Of a stretch of DNA of 64,000 nt, positions 17,041 through 25,050 are shown one piece after another (within the stretch, counting starts at the first letter, position 1; the number at the start of each line of letters is the position of its first letter). The notes below the pieces were generated by a model. The model had not been told where the DNA came from. It saw only the letters and a program-made list of their open reading frames with translations, and searched no databases. The translations under genes were made by a program, and so were the position numbers. The stretch lies in contig NZ_FOXJ01000003.1 in NCBI RefSeq assembly GCF_900115685.1, positions 1 to 64,000 of the forward strand, written 5' to 3'. The DNA comes from Variovorax sp. 770b2. GTDB taxonomy: Bacteria > Pseudomonadota > Gammaproteobacteria > Burkholderiales > Burkholderiaceae_C.

Positions 17041-17970
17041 ATGAAGCGCATCGTCATTGCGGAGTTCATGGACGCCGCCGCGGTCGCGCTTCTGCGCGTG
17101 CGGCACGACGTTCTCTACGACGTGGCCCTGGTGGACGACGGCGCCCGCCTGTTCCGCGAAGCCAAGTGGGCCAACGCCCTCGTCGTGCGCAACCGCACGC
17201 AGGTGCGCGGCGAATTGCTCGATGCGCTGGCCCAGTGCACGGTGGTGGGCCGCCTGGGCGTGGGGCTGGACAACATCGACGTGGCGGGCTGCGAGGCGCG
17301 CGGCATCCGCGTGATTCCGGCCACGGGTGCGAATGCACTGAGCGTGGCGGAGTACGTGATTGCGAGCGCGATGCTGCTGCTGCGCGGCGCCTATGCTTCG
17401 ACGACCGACGTCGCCGCGGGCCGATGGCCGCGCAACGCGCTCTCCAACGGGCGCGAGCTGTCGGGCAAGACGCTCGGGCTGATCGGCTTCGGCGCGATCG
17501 GACAACTGACGGCGCGGCTCGCGAAGGCGCTGGGCATGCGCACGGTGGCCTTCGACGCGATGATCGATGCGAGCCATCCGGCGTTCGCGGAGAACGGCAC
17601 CCAAGCACTCAACCTCGATGAACTGGTAGCGCAAGCCGATGTGGTGAGCCTGCACGTGCCGCTGGTCGATGGCACGCGCAACCTGTTCAACGCCGCGCGC
17701 ATCGCCGCGATGAAGGGCGGTGCCGTGTTGATCAACACCTCGCGCGGCGGCATCGTCGACGAGGCCGCGGTGGCGCTCGCGCTGCGCGAAGGCCGGCTCG
17801 GTGGCGCAGCGCTCGATGTGTTCGATGCCGAGCCGCTCGCGGCCAGCGCGCACTTCGAGGGCTGCCCCAACCTGCTGCTGACACCGCACATCGCGGGCGT
17901 GACGGCCGAATCGAACGAGCGCGTGAGCAGCCTCATCGCGCAGAAGGTGCTGGAGGCGCTGGAACCATGA
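17041..17970 (+). CDS. slcC: (S)-sulfolactate dehydrogenase (D-2-hydroxyacid dehydrogenase family)
   Basis: 309 residues. Rossmann motif TLGLIGFGAIGQLTARLAKALG, catalytic Arg in NTSRGGIVDEAAV, and catalytic His in TPHIAGVTAESNERVS identify a D-isomer-specific 2-hydroxyacid dehydrogenase. SlcC uses NAD+ to oxidise (S)-sulfolactate to 3-sulfopyruvate; ComC then reduces it to the (R)-form for SuyAB, so the pair acts as a racemase. It sits 7 bases after suyB and its stop overlaps comC by ATGA. The family is certain; the substrate is assigned from the suyAB-slcC-comC arrangement. Confidence 0.85.
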   Translation: MKRIVIAEFMDAAAVALLRVRHDVLYDVALVDDGARLFREAKWANALVVRNRTQVRGELLDALAQCTVVGRLGVGLDNIDVAGCEARGIRVIPATGANALSVAEYVIASAMLLLRGAYASTTDVAAGRWPRNALSNGRELSGKTLGLIGFGAIGQLTARLAKALGMRTVAFDAMIDASHPAFAENGTQALNLDELVAQADVVSLHVPLVDGTRNLFNAARIAAMKGGAVLINTSRGGIVDEAAVALALREGRLGGAALDVFDAEPLAASAHFEGCPNLLLTPHIAGVTAESNERVSSLIAQKVLEALEP

Positions 17971-18968
17971 CGACACTGAGCCTTCAGGAAGCGCGGCAGG
18001 TCGTGGCCGAGACCCTGCGCGAAGCCGGCGCCAACGACGCGATGGCCACAGCCACCGCGCGCGCACTGGTGCTGGCCGAGGCGCAAGGCCTGGGCTCGCA
18101 CGGCCTCGGCCGCGTCGCCCAGTACGCCACGCACCTTCGCAATGGCCGCGTCAACGGCGATGCGGTGCCCACGCTGCGCCGCGAGAAAGGCGCTGCCGCG
18201 CTGATCGACGCGCACGAGGGCCTCGCCTTCGCCGCCTGCGAGATGGCGGTGGCCGAAGCCATTGCCCGCGCGCGCGATTTCGGCATCGCCATCGCAGGCG
18301 TGACCGGCAGCCACCACTGCGGCGTGGTGGTCGATCACCTGCGCGCGGTGGCCGACGCGGGCATGGTCGGCCTGGGCTTTGCGAACTCTCCGGCCGCGAT
18401 GCCGGCAGCGGGCGGGCGTCATCCGATCTTCGGCACCAACCCGGTGGCAGCGGTGTTCCCGCGCCGCAGGGCGTTGCCCTTGATGATCGACCTGAGCCTT
18501 TCCGAAGCAGCGCGCGGCAAGGTCATGGTCGCGGCCAGGCAGGGCAAGCCGATCCCGCTTGGCTGGGCCGTGGACCGCAACGGCCAGCCGACCACCGACG
18601 CGCAGGCCGCGCTCGAAGGCTCGATGCTGCCCATCGGCGCCGCGAGCAGCCCGAAGGGCGCGATGCTGGCGCTGGTGGTCGAGCTGCTGGTCACGGCGCT
18701 CATCGGCGCGCAGTTCGGCTTCGAGGCCTCGAGCTTCTTCGAGGACGCCGGCAACCGGCCGCGCATCGGCCAGGCCTTCATCGTCATCGACCCCGGCGCG
18801 CTCGCGGGTTCGGCGAGCTACCTGGACCGCGTCGAGGTGCTGGTGGCCGAAATGCTGCGCGACGACGGTGTGCGCCTGCCCGGCGCGCGGCGCGAAGACC
18901 TGCGAAGTCGCGCCGAGGCCGAAGGCATCGAGGTGCCCGACGCGCTGCTCGCGCAGTGGCGAGCGTAG
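17967..18968 (+). CDS. comC: (R)-sulfolactate dehydrogenase (Ldh2/ComC family)
   Basis: 333 residues of the malate/L-lactate/sulfolactate dehydrogenase (Ldh2) fold, unrelated to ordinary Rossmann dehydrogenases. The catalytic-region motif TGSHHCGVVVDHLRAVADAGMVGLGFANSP, and HPIFGTNPVAAVFPR, are typical. With SlcC it interconverts the two sulfolactate enantiomers via sulfopyruvate, using NAD(P)H. Its start overlaps the slcC stop by ATGA. A plain malate or ureidoglycolate dehydrogenase is possible by family but the operon argues for sulfolactate. Confidence 0.85.
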   Translation: MTTLSLQEARQVVAETLREAGANDAMATATARALVLAEAQGLGSHGLGRVAQYATHLRNGRVNGDAVPTLRREKGAAALIDAHEGLAFAACEMAVAEAIARARDFGIAIAGVTGSHHCGVVVDHLRAVADAGMVGLGFANSPAAMPAAGGRHPIFGTNPVAAVFPRRRALPLMIDLSLSEAARGKVMVAARQGKPIPLGWAVDRNGQPTTDAQAALEGSMLPIGAASSPKGAMLALVVELLVTALIGAQFGFEASSFFEDAGNRPRIGQAFIVIDPGALAGSASYLDRVEVLVAEMLRDDGVRLPGARREDLRSRAEAEGIEVPDALLAQWRA

Positions 18969-19018
18969 AGACGCCGCAGAGCGTCATTCCCCCGAACACA
19001 ACAACAGGAGACAACACG

Positions 19019-20011
19019 ATGAAACGACGCGAATGGATGCAAGGGACTGCGGCCCTGGCCGCAACGGGATCGCTCGGTGCGCTCATGCCGGCGCTGGCGC
19101 GAGCACAAGGCGGCGACTACCCGAAGCCGGATGCCACGCTGCGCTACGTGGTGCCCTTTCCGGCGGGCGGCCTCACAGACGTGATGGCGCGCCAGATCGG
19201 CCAGCAACTGGGCGAGCGCTGGAAGGTCAGCGTGCTGGTGGACAACCGACCCGGCGGCAACGGCCAGATCGGCGCGGACCTCGTGGCCAAGGCTGCGCCC
19301 GACGGCAACACGCTGCTGGCAATCACGCTCACGCATGCGGCCAACGTGACGCTGTTTCCGAAGTCGCCGTTCAACTTCCAGAAAGACCTGCGCCCGGTCG
19401 CGCTGATCGCCGGCAGCCCGATGCTGATCGTGGTGCCGGTGGCCAGCCCGATCCAGGACCTGAAGGGCCTGATCGCCGCGGCGAAGGAGCGCAAGCTCAA
19501 CGCCGGCTCCAGCGGCAGCGGCACGCCGCCGCACCTGACGCTCGCGCTCTTCAACGACCTGAACAAGTCCGCCATCCAGCACGTGCCCTACAAGGGCGGC
19601 GCGCCCTGCATGACCGACCTCATCGGCGGGCAGCTGGACGTGGTGTTCTCCAACATCCCCGAATCGATCCCGCATGTGAAAGGCGGCAAGCTGCGCGCGC
19701 TCGCCATCGCGAGCAAGGCGCGCTACCCGCTGCTGCCCGACGTGCCGACGACAGCCGAGGCCGGCATGCCCACGCTGCAGGTGGAAAACTGGACAGGGAT
19801 GATGGCGCCCGCCGGCATGCCCGACGCCGCGGTGCAGAAGCTCGGCGCGGAGGTGGTGAAGATCCTCGCACAGCCGGGCCTGGAGGAGCGCATGCGCCAG
19901 CAGGGCTTCGTGATCGATGCGCGCGGGCCGGACCGCTTCGCGCCCTTTCTCACCGAGGAGATCGCGCGCTGGGCGCACGTCATCAAGGCGGCCGATATCC
20001 AGCCGAGCTGA
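19019..20011 (+). CDS. Bug-family solute-binding receptor, probable sulfolactate receptor
   Basis: 330 residues from the ATG at 19019, preceded by the AGGAGA leader also seen before suyA. The N-terminus MKRREWMQGTAALAATG has a twin-arginine-like start and a signal segment ending at ALARA, so the protein is likely exported folded. Then YPKPDATLRYVVPFPAGGLTDVMAR, VDNRPGGNGQIGADLV and KSAIQHVPYKGGAPCMTDLIGGQLDVVF follow the Bug pattern. It is the last gene of the suyAB operon, like SlcH of characterised sulfolactate TTT systems, but the SlcF/SlcG-type membrane genes are absent here. The ackA gene converges 3 bases away. Confidence 0.88.
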   Translation: MKRREWMQGTAALAATGSLGALMPALARAQGGDYPKPDATLRYVVPFPAGGLTDVMARQIGQQLGERWKVSVLVDNRPGGNGQIGADLVAKAAPDGNTLLAITLTHAANVTLFPKSPFNFQKDLRPVALIAGSPMLIVVPVASPIQDLKGLIAAAKERKLNAGSSGSGTPPHLTLALFNDLNKSAIQHVPYKGGAPCMTDLIGGQLDVVFSNIPESIPHVKGGKLRALAIASKARYPLLPDVPTTAEAGMPTLQVENWTGMMAPAGMPDAAVQKLGAEVVKILAQPGLEERMRQQGFVIDARGPDRFAPFLTEEIARWAHVIKAADIQPS

Positions 20012-20014
20012 TGC

Positions 20015-21208
20015 TCAGCCGCGCAGCACCTGCGCGGTGTGGCGGGCGATGACCGCTTCCTCGTCGGTACGCAGCACCCAGGCGCTGACGGGGCTCTCGG
20101 CGGTCGTGAGCCGCCGCGCGCCATCGCGGTTGGCAGCCGCATCGACATTCACACCCAGCCATTCGCAATCTTCGAGGATGCGTTCGCGCAACCCGGCGGC
20201 GTTCTCGCCGATGCCGCCGGTGAAGATCACCGCATCGACACCGCGCAGCGCGGCCGCGAGGCTGCCCATGTGTTGCACGACCTGCTCGGTGAAATGCGCG
20301 ATCGCTTCGGCGGCTTCGGGTGCGGTGGACGCTTCGAGCTCACGCATGTCGCTCGATACGCCCGAGAGTCCCAGCAGCCCCGATTCACGGAACAGCAGCG
20401 TCTCGACCTGTTCGGCTGACATGCCGTGCGAGCGCATGAGGTACAGCACCACAGCCGCATCCAGGTGCCCGCAGCGCGTGCCCATGGTGAGGCCGTCGAG
20501 CGGCGAGAAACTCATCGTCGTCGCGACCGAGCGGCCCCGCGCAATGCCGCACATCGAGGCGCCATTGCCCAGGTGCGCGACGATCACGCGCTTGTCTGCC
20601 AGCTCCGGCGCGATGTGCGTGAACTGCGCAACGATCGATTCGTAGGAGAGCCCGTGGAACCCATAGCGCCGCACGCCTGCATCGTGCAGCGCACGCGGCA
20701 GCGCGAAGCGTCGGTTCACTTCGGTCTGCGTCGAATGGAAAGCCGTGTCGAAGCACGCCACCTGCGGCACGCCGTCGAAAGCCTTCATGGCAGCGCGCAC
20801 GCCCGCCAGGTTGTGCGGCTGGTGCAGCGGCGCGAGCGGTTCGAGCGCAGCCAACTCGGCCAGCACCGCATCGTCGATGCGCACCGGCGCCACGAAGTTC
20901 ACGCCGCCATGCACGATGCGATGGCCGACCGCCGCGATGCGGTCGCCACTGCCTTGCTGCGCATGCCATTCGAGCAGCGCGGCGAGCGCGCCCTGGTGCG
21001 AGCGCTGGTCGCCTTCAAGCGCCGCATCGTGCAGCGTGCGGCCTTCTGCATCGCGCACGCGCAGCCGCGCCTTCAGCCCCGCACCGAGCCCATCGGCCTG
21101 GCCCGACCAGCGCGCAGCCGGCAGCGCATCGCGCTCGCCGGTCGCCGCGAACAGCGCGACCTTGATCGACGACGACCCGGCGTTCAGCGTGAGCAGCGAT
21201 TCGGTCAG
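20015..21208 (-). CDS. ackA: Acetate kinase, apparent CTG start
   Basis: 397 residues beginning (Met)TESLLTLNAGSSSIKVALF, typical of AckA. Other motifs: GHRIVHGG, HQPHNL, FDTAFHSTQ, YGFHGLSYES, AHLGNGASMCGI, TMGTRCGHLDAAVV and FTGGIGENAAG. It makes ATP and acetate from the acetyl phosphate formed by Xsc. No ATG, GTG or TTG lies in frame near the N-terminus. The codon before Thr is CTG (21206-21208), which overlaps the xsc stop as CTGA and has AAGGA 6 bases upstream, so CTG is the best start. Length matches AckA (about 400). Upstream codons in this frame are antisense-like and unlike AckA. Confidence 0.9.
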   Translation of the reverse strand: MTESLLTLNAGSSSIKVALFAATGERDALPAARWSGQADGLGAGLKARLRVRDAEGRTLHDAALEGDQRSHQGALAALLEWHAQQGSGDRIAAVGHRIVHGGVNFVAPVRIDDAVLAELAALEPLAPLHQPHNLAGVRAAMKAFDGVPQVACFDTAFHSTQTEVNRRFALPRALHDAGVRRYGFHGLSYESIVAQFTHIAPELADKRVIVAHLGNGASMCGIARGRSVATTMSFSPLDGLTMGTRCGHLDAAVVLYLMRSHGMSAEQVETLLFRESGLLGLSGVSSDMRELEASTAPEAAEAIAHFTEQVVQHMGSLAAALRGVDAVIFTGGIGENAAGLRERILEDCEWLGVNVDAAANRDGARRLTTAESPVSAWVLRTDEEAVIARHTAQVLRG

Positions 21209-23028
21209 ACGTAGTCCTTGTACTTGTCCAGGAAGCGCACCGGCTTGGCGAGCGCGTCGCGGCGGAACGGGTCGCCCAGCTCGCGGGTGCACATGATCTC
21301 GATCACGCAGGTCTTGCCTTCGTTCATCTGCATGTCGATGGCCTTCTTGAGCGCGGGGCCCACGTCTTCGAGCTTGTCGACCACGATGCCCTCGGCGCCC
21401 ATCGCCTTGGCGATGCCCGCGAAGCTCTCGCTTTCGAGCTCGCCCGCGACGAAGCGGCGATTGTAGAAATCGACCTGGTTCTTTTTCTCCGCGCCCCACT
21501 GGCGGTTGTGGAAGACCACGGCGGTCACCGGAATGTCGTGGCGCACGGCCGTCATGATTTCCGACATGCTCATGCCCCAGGCGCCGTCGCCGGCATAGGC
21601 CACGGCCGGACGGTCGGGCGCGGCGCACTTGGCGCCGATCATCGTGGGCAGCGAGTAGCCGCAGTTGCCGAAGCTCATCGGCGCGAAGAAGCTGCGCGGC
21701 TCCTCGAAGCGCAGGTAGCTGTTGGCGATGGCGTTGATGTTGCCGATGTCGGTGGAGACCATCACGCGCGGCGGCATGGCCTTTTCCAGCTCGCGCAGCA
21801 CCTGGCGCGGGTGCAGGTAGCTGCCGCCGGTGGGCGTCTTCTCGCCCTTGGCTTCCTCGATGGCGTCCAGGCTGTACTGGTCGCGTTCATGCGTCCACTC
21901 GTCGAGCTCTTTTTCCCACGCGGCCTTCTCGGCCTTGATCTTGTCGGCGCGCTCGGCCTTGGTGGCGTCGCAGGCCAGCGTCTTGCCCTGCAGGCGCTTG
22001 AGCAGTTCCTTGGCGGTGGCCTTGGCGTCGCCGTGGATGCCGACGGTGATCTTCTTCACCAGCCCGAGGTTGGTGTGGTCGGCCTCGACCTGGATGATCT
22101 TCGCGTCCTTCGGCCAGTAGTCCATGCCGTGCTGCGGCAGCGTGCCGAAGGGGCCCATGCGCGAGCCGAGCGCGAGCACCACGTCGGCCTGCGCGATCAG
22201 CTTCATCGCGGCCTTCGACCCCTGGTAGCCGAGCGGGCCCGCGGCGAGCGGATGGCTCGCGGGGAACGAGTCGTTGCGCAGGTACCCGTTGGCCACCGGC
22301 GCACCGAGGCGCTCGGCCAAGGCCTTGCATTCCTCGACCGCATCGCCCATCACCACGCCGCCGCCCGAAAGAATCACCGGGAACTTGGCCGAGGCCAGCA
22401 GTTCGACTGCTGCGTTCAGGCTGTTCTCGCCGCCCGCGCCGCGCTCCACGCGCATCGGCTTGGGGATCTCGACCGTGATCTCGCCGTAGAAATAGTCGCG
22501 CGGAATGTTGAGCTGTGTCGGGCCCATCTCGGAGATGGCGCGATCGAAGCAGCGCGCCGTGTATTCGGCCATGCGCTTGGGGTTGTTCACATGGCCCTGG
22601 TACTTGGTGAACTCCTGGAACATCGGCAGCTGGTTGGCTTCCTGGAAGCCGCCCAGGCCCATGCCCATGGTGCCGGTCTCGGGCGTGATCATCACGACCG
22701 GGCTGTGCGCCCAGTAGGCGGCTGCAATGGCTGTCACGCAGTTGCTGATGCCGGGGCCGTTCTGCCCGATCACCAGGCCGTGGCGGCCCGACACGCGCGC
22801 ATAGCCGTCGGCCATGTGCGCGCCGCCCTGCTCGTGCACCACCGGAATCAGGCGGATGCCGGCGGGCGCGAAGATGTCCATCGCGTCCATGAAGGCCGAG
22901 CCCATGATGCCGAAGATGTCGGTCACGCCGTTGGCGACCATGGTCTCGACGAAGGCCTCGGAGGGCGTCATCTTCTGCACGCCCGTGACGGCTTCGCGGG
23001 CGGGTGCGGCGGGTTTTTTCTGGCTCAT
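21205..23028 (-). CDS. xsc: Sulfoacetaldehyde acetyltransferase
   Basis: 607 residues, a ThDP enzyme that converts sulfoacetaldehyde and phosphate to acetyl phosphate and sulfite. The start at 23028 (MSQKKPAAPAREAV) has AGGAG upstream; the longer frame to 23067 is less likely. ThDP motifs: the glutamate in VVHEQGGAHMADGYARVSG and GDGAWGMSMSEI with a downstream VVFHNRQWGAEKKNQ. The Xsc-specific MSFGNCGYSLP and YFYGEITVEIP regions are present. It is coupled to ackA by a 4-base overlap and sits on a -35/-10 promoter (23110-23138). It takes sulfoacetaldehyde from SauS or from taurine or isethionate routes outside the window. Confidence 0.95.
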   Translation of the reverse strand: MSQKKPAAPAREAVTGVQKMTPSEAFVETMVANGVTDIFGIMGSAFMDAMDIFAPAGIRLIPVVHEQGGAHMADGYARVSGRHGLVIGQNGPGISNCVTAIAAAYWAHSPVVMITPETGTMGMGLGGFQEANQLPMFQEFTKYQGHVNNPKRMAEYTARCFDRAISEMGPTQLNIPRDYFYGEITVEIPKPMRVERGAGGENSLNAAVELLASAKFPVILSGGGVVMGDAVEECKALAERLGAPVANGYLRNDSFPASHPLAAGPLGYQGSKAAMKLIAQADVVLALGSRMGPFGTLPQHGMDYWPKDAKIIQVEADHTNLGLVKKITVGIHGDAKATAKELLKRLQGKTLACDATKAERADKIKAEKAAWEKELDEWTHERDQYSLDAIEEAKGEKTPTGGSYLHPRQVLRELEKAMPPRVMVSTDIGNINAIANSYLRFEEPRSFFAPMSFGNCGYSLPTMIGAKCAAPDRPAVAYAGDGAWGMSMSEIMTAVRHDIPVTAVVFHNRQWGAEKKNQVDFYNRRFVAGELESESFAGIAKAMGAEGIVVDKLEDVGPALKKAIDMQMNEGKTCVIEIMCTRELGDPFRRDALAKPVRFLDKYKDYV

Positions 23029-23077
23029 GGAAGGCGTCTCCTGAAAGATTGGGGCGGTCGGTCGCATGTCGAAAGTC

Positions 23078-23092
23078 GGAACCGCTTGTTCC
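23078..23092. promoter_or_regulatory. Candidate IclR operator, GGAAC-N5-GTTCC
   Basis: GGAAC-CGCTT-GTTCC is a perfect dyad, about +11 to +25 relative to the predicted xsc transcription start, on the gene side. A second dyad, ATTCC-GGC-GGAAT (23100-23112), overlaps the -10 box. The same arms recur at the two other IclR loci (26854-26878 and 39825-39839), supporting a shared IclR binding motif. Confidence 0.55.
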
Positions 23093-23109
23093 GAAATTCA
23101 TTCCGGCGG

Positions 23110-23138
23110 AATATAGGACGGCATTGCCGTGGCGTCAA
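23110..23138 (-). promoter_or_regulatory. Candidate xsc-ackA promoter
   Basis: On the minus strand: TTGACG (23138-23133), a 17-base spacer, and TATATT (23115-23110), both close to the sigma-70 consensus. The expected start near 23103 gives a leader of about 75 bases to the xsc ATG, containing the GGAAC/GTTCC dyad. Confidence 0.55.
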
Positions 23139-23162
23139 ACAATTTACAAAAATCGGTACGCC

Positions 23163-23192
23163 TTGTCTTGTTTTTTGCAAAACAACTATGAT
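23163..23192 (+). promoter_or_regulatory. Candidate promoter of the IclR gene with an internal dyad
   Basis: TTGTCT (23163-23168), 18 bases, TATGAT (23187-23192). Between them is TTGTTTT-TTGC-AAAACAA (23168-23185), a 7-bp inverted repeat. The -10 covers the ATG at 23188, so if the promoter is real the ATG at 23200 is the start, with almost no leader. Confidence 0.4.
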
Positions 23193-24030
23193 CCGCCGCA
23201 TGAAGATCGTCAAAGGCCTTTCCCTCGGAGCGCCCCCGGAAGCTGCCGAACCGGCGGGCGACACGCCCACCATGCGCCTCTTCGGCCTGCTCGAAGTCAT
23301 GGCCGCCAAGGACCAGCGCTACTCGCTGCAGGGCCTGGTCGAGGAAACCGGCATGCCCAAGCCCACGCTGCACCGCATGCTGCAGCAGCTCGAAGGCGCG
23401 GGGCTCCTGCAGCGCGAGGGCGACGGGCGCCACTACGGCATCGGCACGCGGCTGCGTCGGCTGTCCGAGAACCTGCTCTTCAACGACAGCCTGCACGGTG
23501 CGCGCCATACGGTGCTGCGTCAACTGGGGGAAGAAATCGGCGAGAGCTGCAACCTCACCTCGCTCTCGGGCAGCGAGGTCGTGTACCTGGACCGCGTGGA
23601 GACCGCCGCGCCGCTGCGCTTCTACCTGCACCCGGGCTCGCGCGTGCCGGTGCATTGCTCGGCCAGCGGCAAGATCTTTCTCTCGCAGATGAGCGCGGCG
23701 CAGCGCCGCCGGCTGCTCTCCAACGCGCCGCTGGAGACGTACACCGCCAAGACGATGACCGATGCCGCGGCGCTGGAGAAAGAAGTGCAGCAGGTGCGCA
23801 AGCACGGCTATGCGATCGACAACGAAGAGTTTCTCCCCGGCCTGCTGTGCATCGCCGCGCTGGTGCCTTCGGGCGACGAGGCGCCATCGAACCTCTGCAT
23901 CGCGGTGCAGGCGCCGATCATGCGGCTCGACGCGGCGAAGGCGAAGACGCTGCTGCCCGCGCTGCAACGCGCCGCGCTCGCGCTCAGCCGCATCGACGCC
24001 GACGCGGGCAGCGACCGCGCCACGGCCTGA
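23188..24030 (+). CDS. IclR-family regulator, probable regulator of xsc/sulfoacetaldehyde genes
   Basis: 280 residues from the ATG at 23188, or 276 from the ATG at 23200 (MKIVKGLSLG), which I regard as equally likely. The N-terminal winged HTH (LQGLVEETGMPKPTLHRMLQQLEGAGLLQRE) and C-terminal ligand domain with the conserved VPVHCSASGKIFLSQM and GYAIDNEEFLPGLLCIAALV are complete. It is divergent from xsc and leads the CobS/CobT-like genes. The operator-like GGAAC/GTTCC dyad lies between it and xsc. Effector unknown; sulfoacetate, sulfoacetaldehyde or taurine are reasonable guesses. Confidence 0.88.
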   Translation: MIRRMKIVKGLSLGAPPEAAEPAGDTPTMRLFGLLEVMAAKDQRYSLQGLVEETGMPKPTLHRMLQQLEGAGLLQREGDGRHYGIGTRLRRLSENLLFNDSLHGARHTVLRQLGEEIGESCNLTSLSGSEVVYLDRVETAAPLRFYLHPGSRVPVHCSASGKIFLSQMSAAQRRRLLSNAPLETYTAKTMTDAAALEKEVQQVRKHGYAIDNEEFLPGLLCIAALVPSGDEAPSNLCIAVQAPIMRLDAAKAKTLLPALQRAALALSRIDADAGSDRATA

Positions 24031-24057
24031 TCCCCACCTTCTTTTCGAAAGCCCACC

Positions 24058-25050
24058 GTGACCGATACCGCAGACCTGCGACCCGACCGGATGCTGAGCG
24101 TGCGCGAGGTGTTCGGCATCGACACCGACCTGCAGGTGCCCGCCTTCACCCGTTGCGAAGGACTCGATGACCACGTGCCCGAGGTCGATGCCGTCTACCG
24201 CTTCAACCCCGACGTGACGCTCGCGATCCTCGCGGGCTTCACGCGCGACCGGCGCGTGATGGTGCAGGGCCTGCACGGCACCGGCAAGTCGACGCACATC
24301 GAGCAGGTGGCCGCGCGCCTGAACTGGCCCTGCGTGCGCCTGAACCTGGACGGCCACATCAGCCGGCTCGACCTCGTGGGCAAGGACGCGGTCGTGCTGC
24401 GCGAGGGCCAGCAGGTCACCGAGTTCCAGGAAGGCATCGTGCCGTGGTCGCTGCAGCGTCCTGTCGCACTCATCTTCGACGAGTACGACGCAGGCCGGCC
24501 CGACGTGATGTTCGTCATCCAGCGCATCCTGGAGCGCGACGGCAAGTTCACGCTGATGGACCAGAACAAGGTGCTGCGGCCGCACCCGTTCTTTCGCCTG
24601 TTCGCCACCGCCAACACGGTGGGCCTGGGCAATCTCAACGGGCTCTACCACGGCGCGCAGCGCCTGAACCATGCGCAGATCGACCGCTGGAACATCGTCG
24701 CCTCGCTCAACTACCTGCCGGCCGATGAAGAGATCGCGATCGTGCAGGCGCGCGTGCCCTCGCTCGCGGACGATGCGGGCCGCAAGCTCGTCGCGGCGAT
24801 GGTGGCCGTGGCCGATCTCACGCGCAAGGGCTTCGCGGCGGGCGACCTCTCCACGCTGATGTCGCCGCGCACCGTCATCACCTGGGCCGAGAACGTCGAG
24901 ATCTTCAAGGACCCGGCGCTGGCGTTCCGCCTCTCGTTCGTCAACAAGTGCGACGACGCCGAACGGCCGCTCGTGGCCGAGTACTTCCAGCGCTGCTTCG
25001 ACCAGGAACTCAAGGAGTCGCACCAGCTGTCGTCGGGTTCGGGCGAATGA
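24058..25050 (+). CDS. CobS-like AAA+ ATPase (MoxR superfamily)
   Basis: 330 residues starting with GTG at 24058. It matches the CobS subunit of aerobic cobaltochelatase: Walker A GLHGTGKST (71-79), LRLNLDGHISRLDLVG-like segment, Walker B ALIFDEYD (137-144), sensor ATANTVGLGN, and QIDRWNIVASLNYLP. CobS forms rings with CobT and drives metal insertion by CobN. No CobN or other corrin gene is in the window, and the neighbours are sulfonate genes, so a MoxR-type chaperone role for some metalloenzyme is more likely than B12 synthesis. Its stop overlaps the CobT-like start by ATGA. Confidence 0.85.
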   Translation: MTDTADLRPDRMLSVREVFGIDTDLQVPAFTRCEGLDDHVPEVDAVYRFNPDVTLAILAGFTRDRRVMVQGLHGTGKSTHIEQVAARLNWPCVRLNLDGHISRLDLVGKDAVVLREGQQVTEFQEGIVPWSLQRPVALIFDEYDAGRPDVMFVIQRILERDGKFTLMDQNKVLRPHPFFRLFATANTVGLGNLNGLYHGAQRLNHAQIDRWNIVASLNYLPADEEIAIVQARVPSLADDAGRKLVAAMVAVADLTRKGFAAGDLSTLMSPRTVITWAENVEIFKDPALAFRLSFVNKCDDAERPLVAEYFQRCFDQELKESHQLSSGSGE

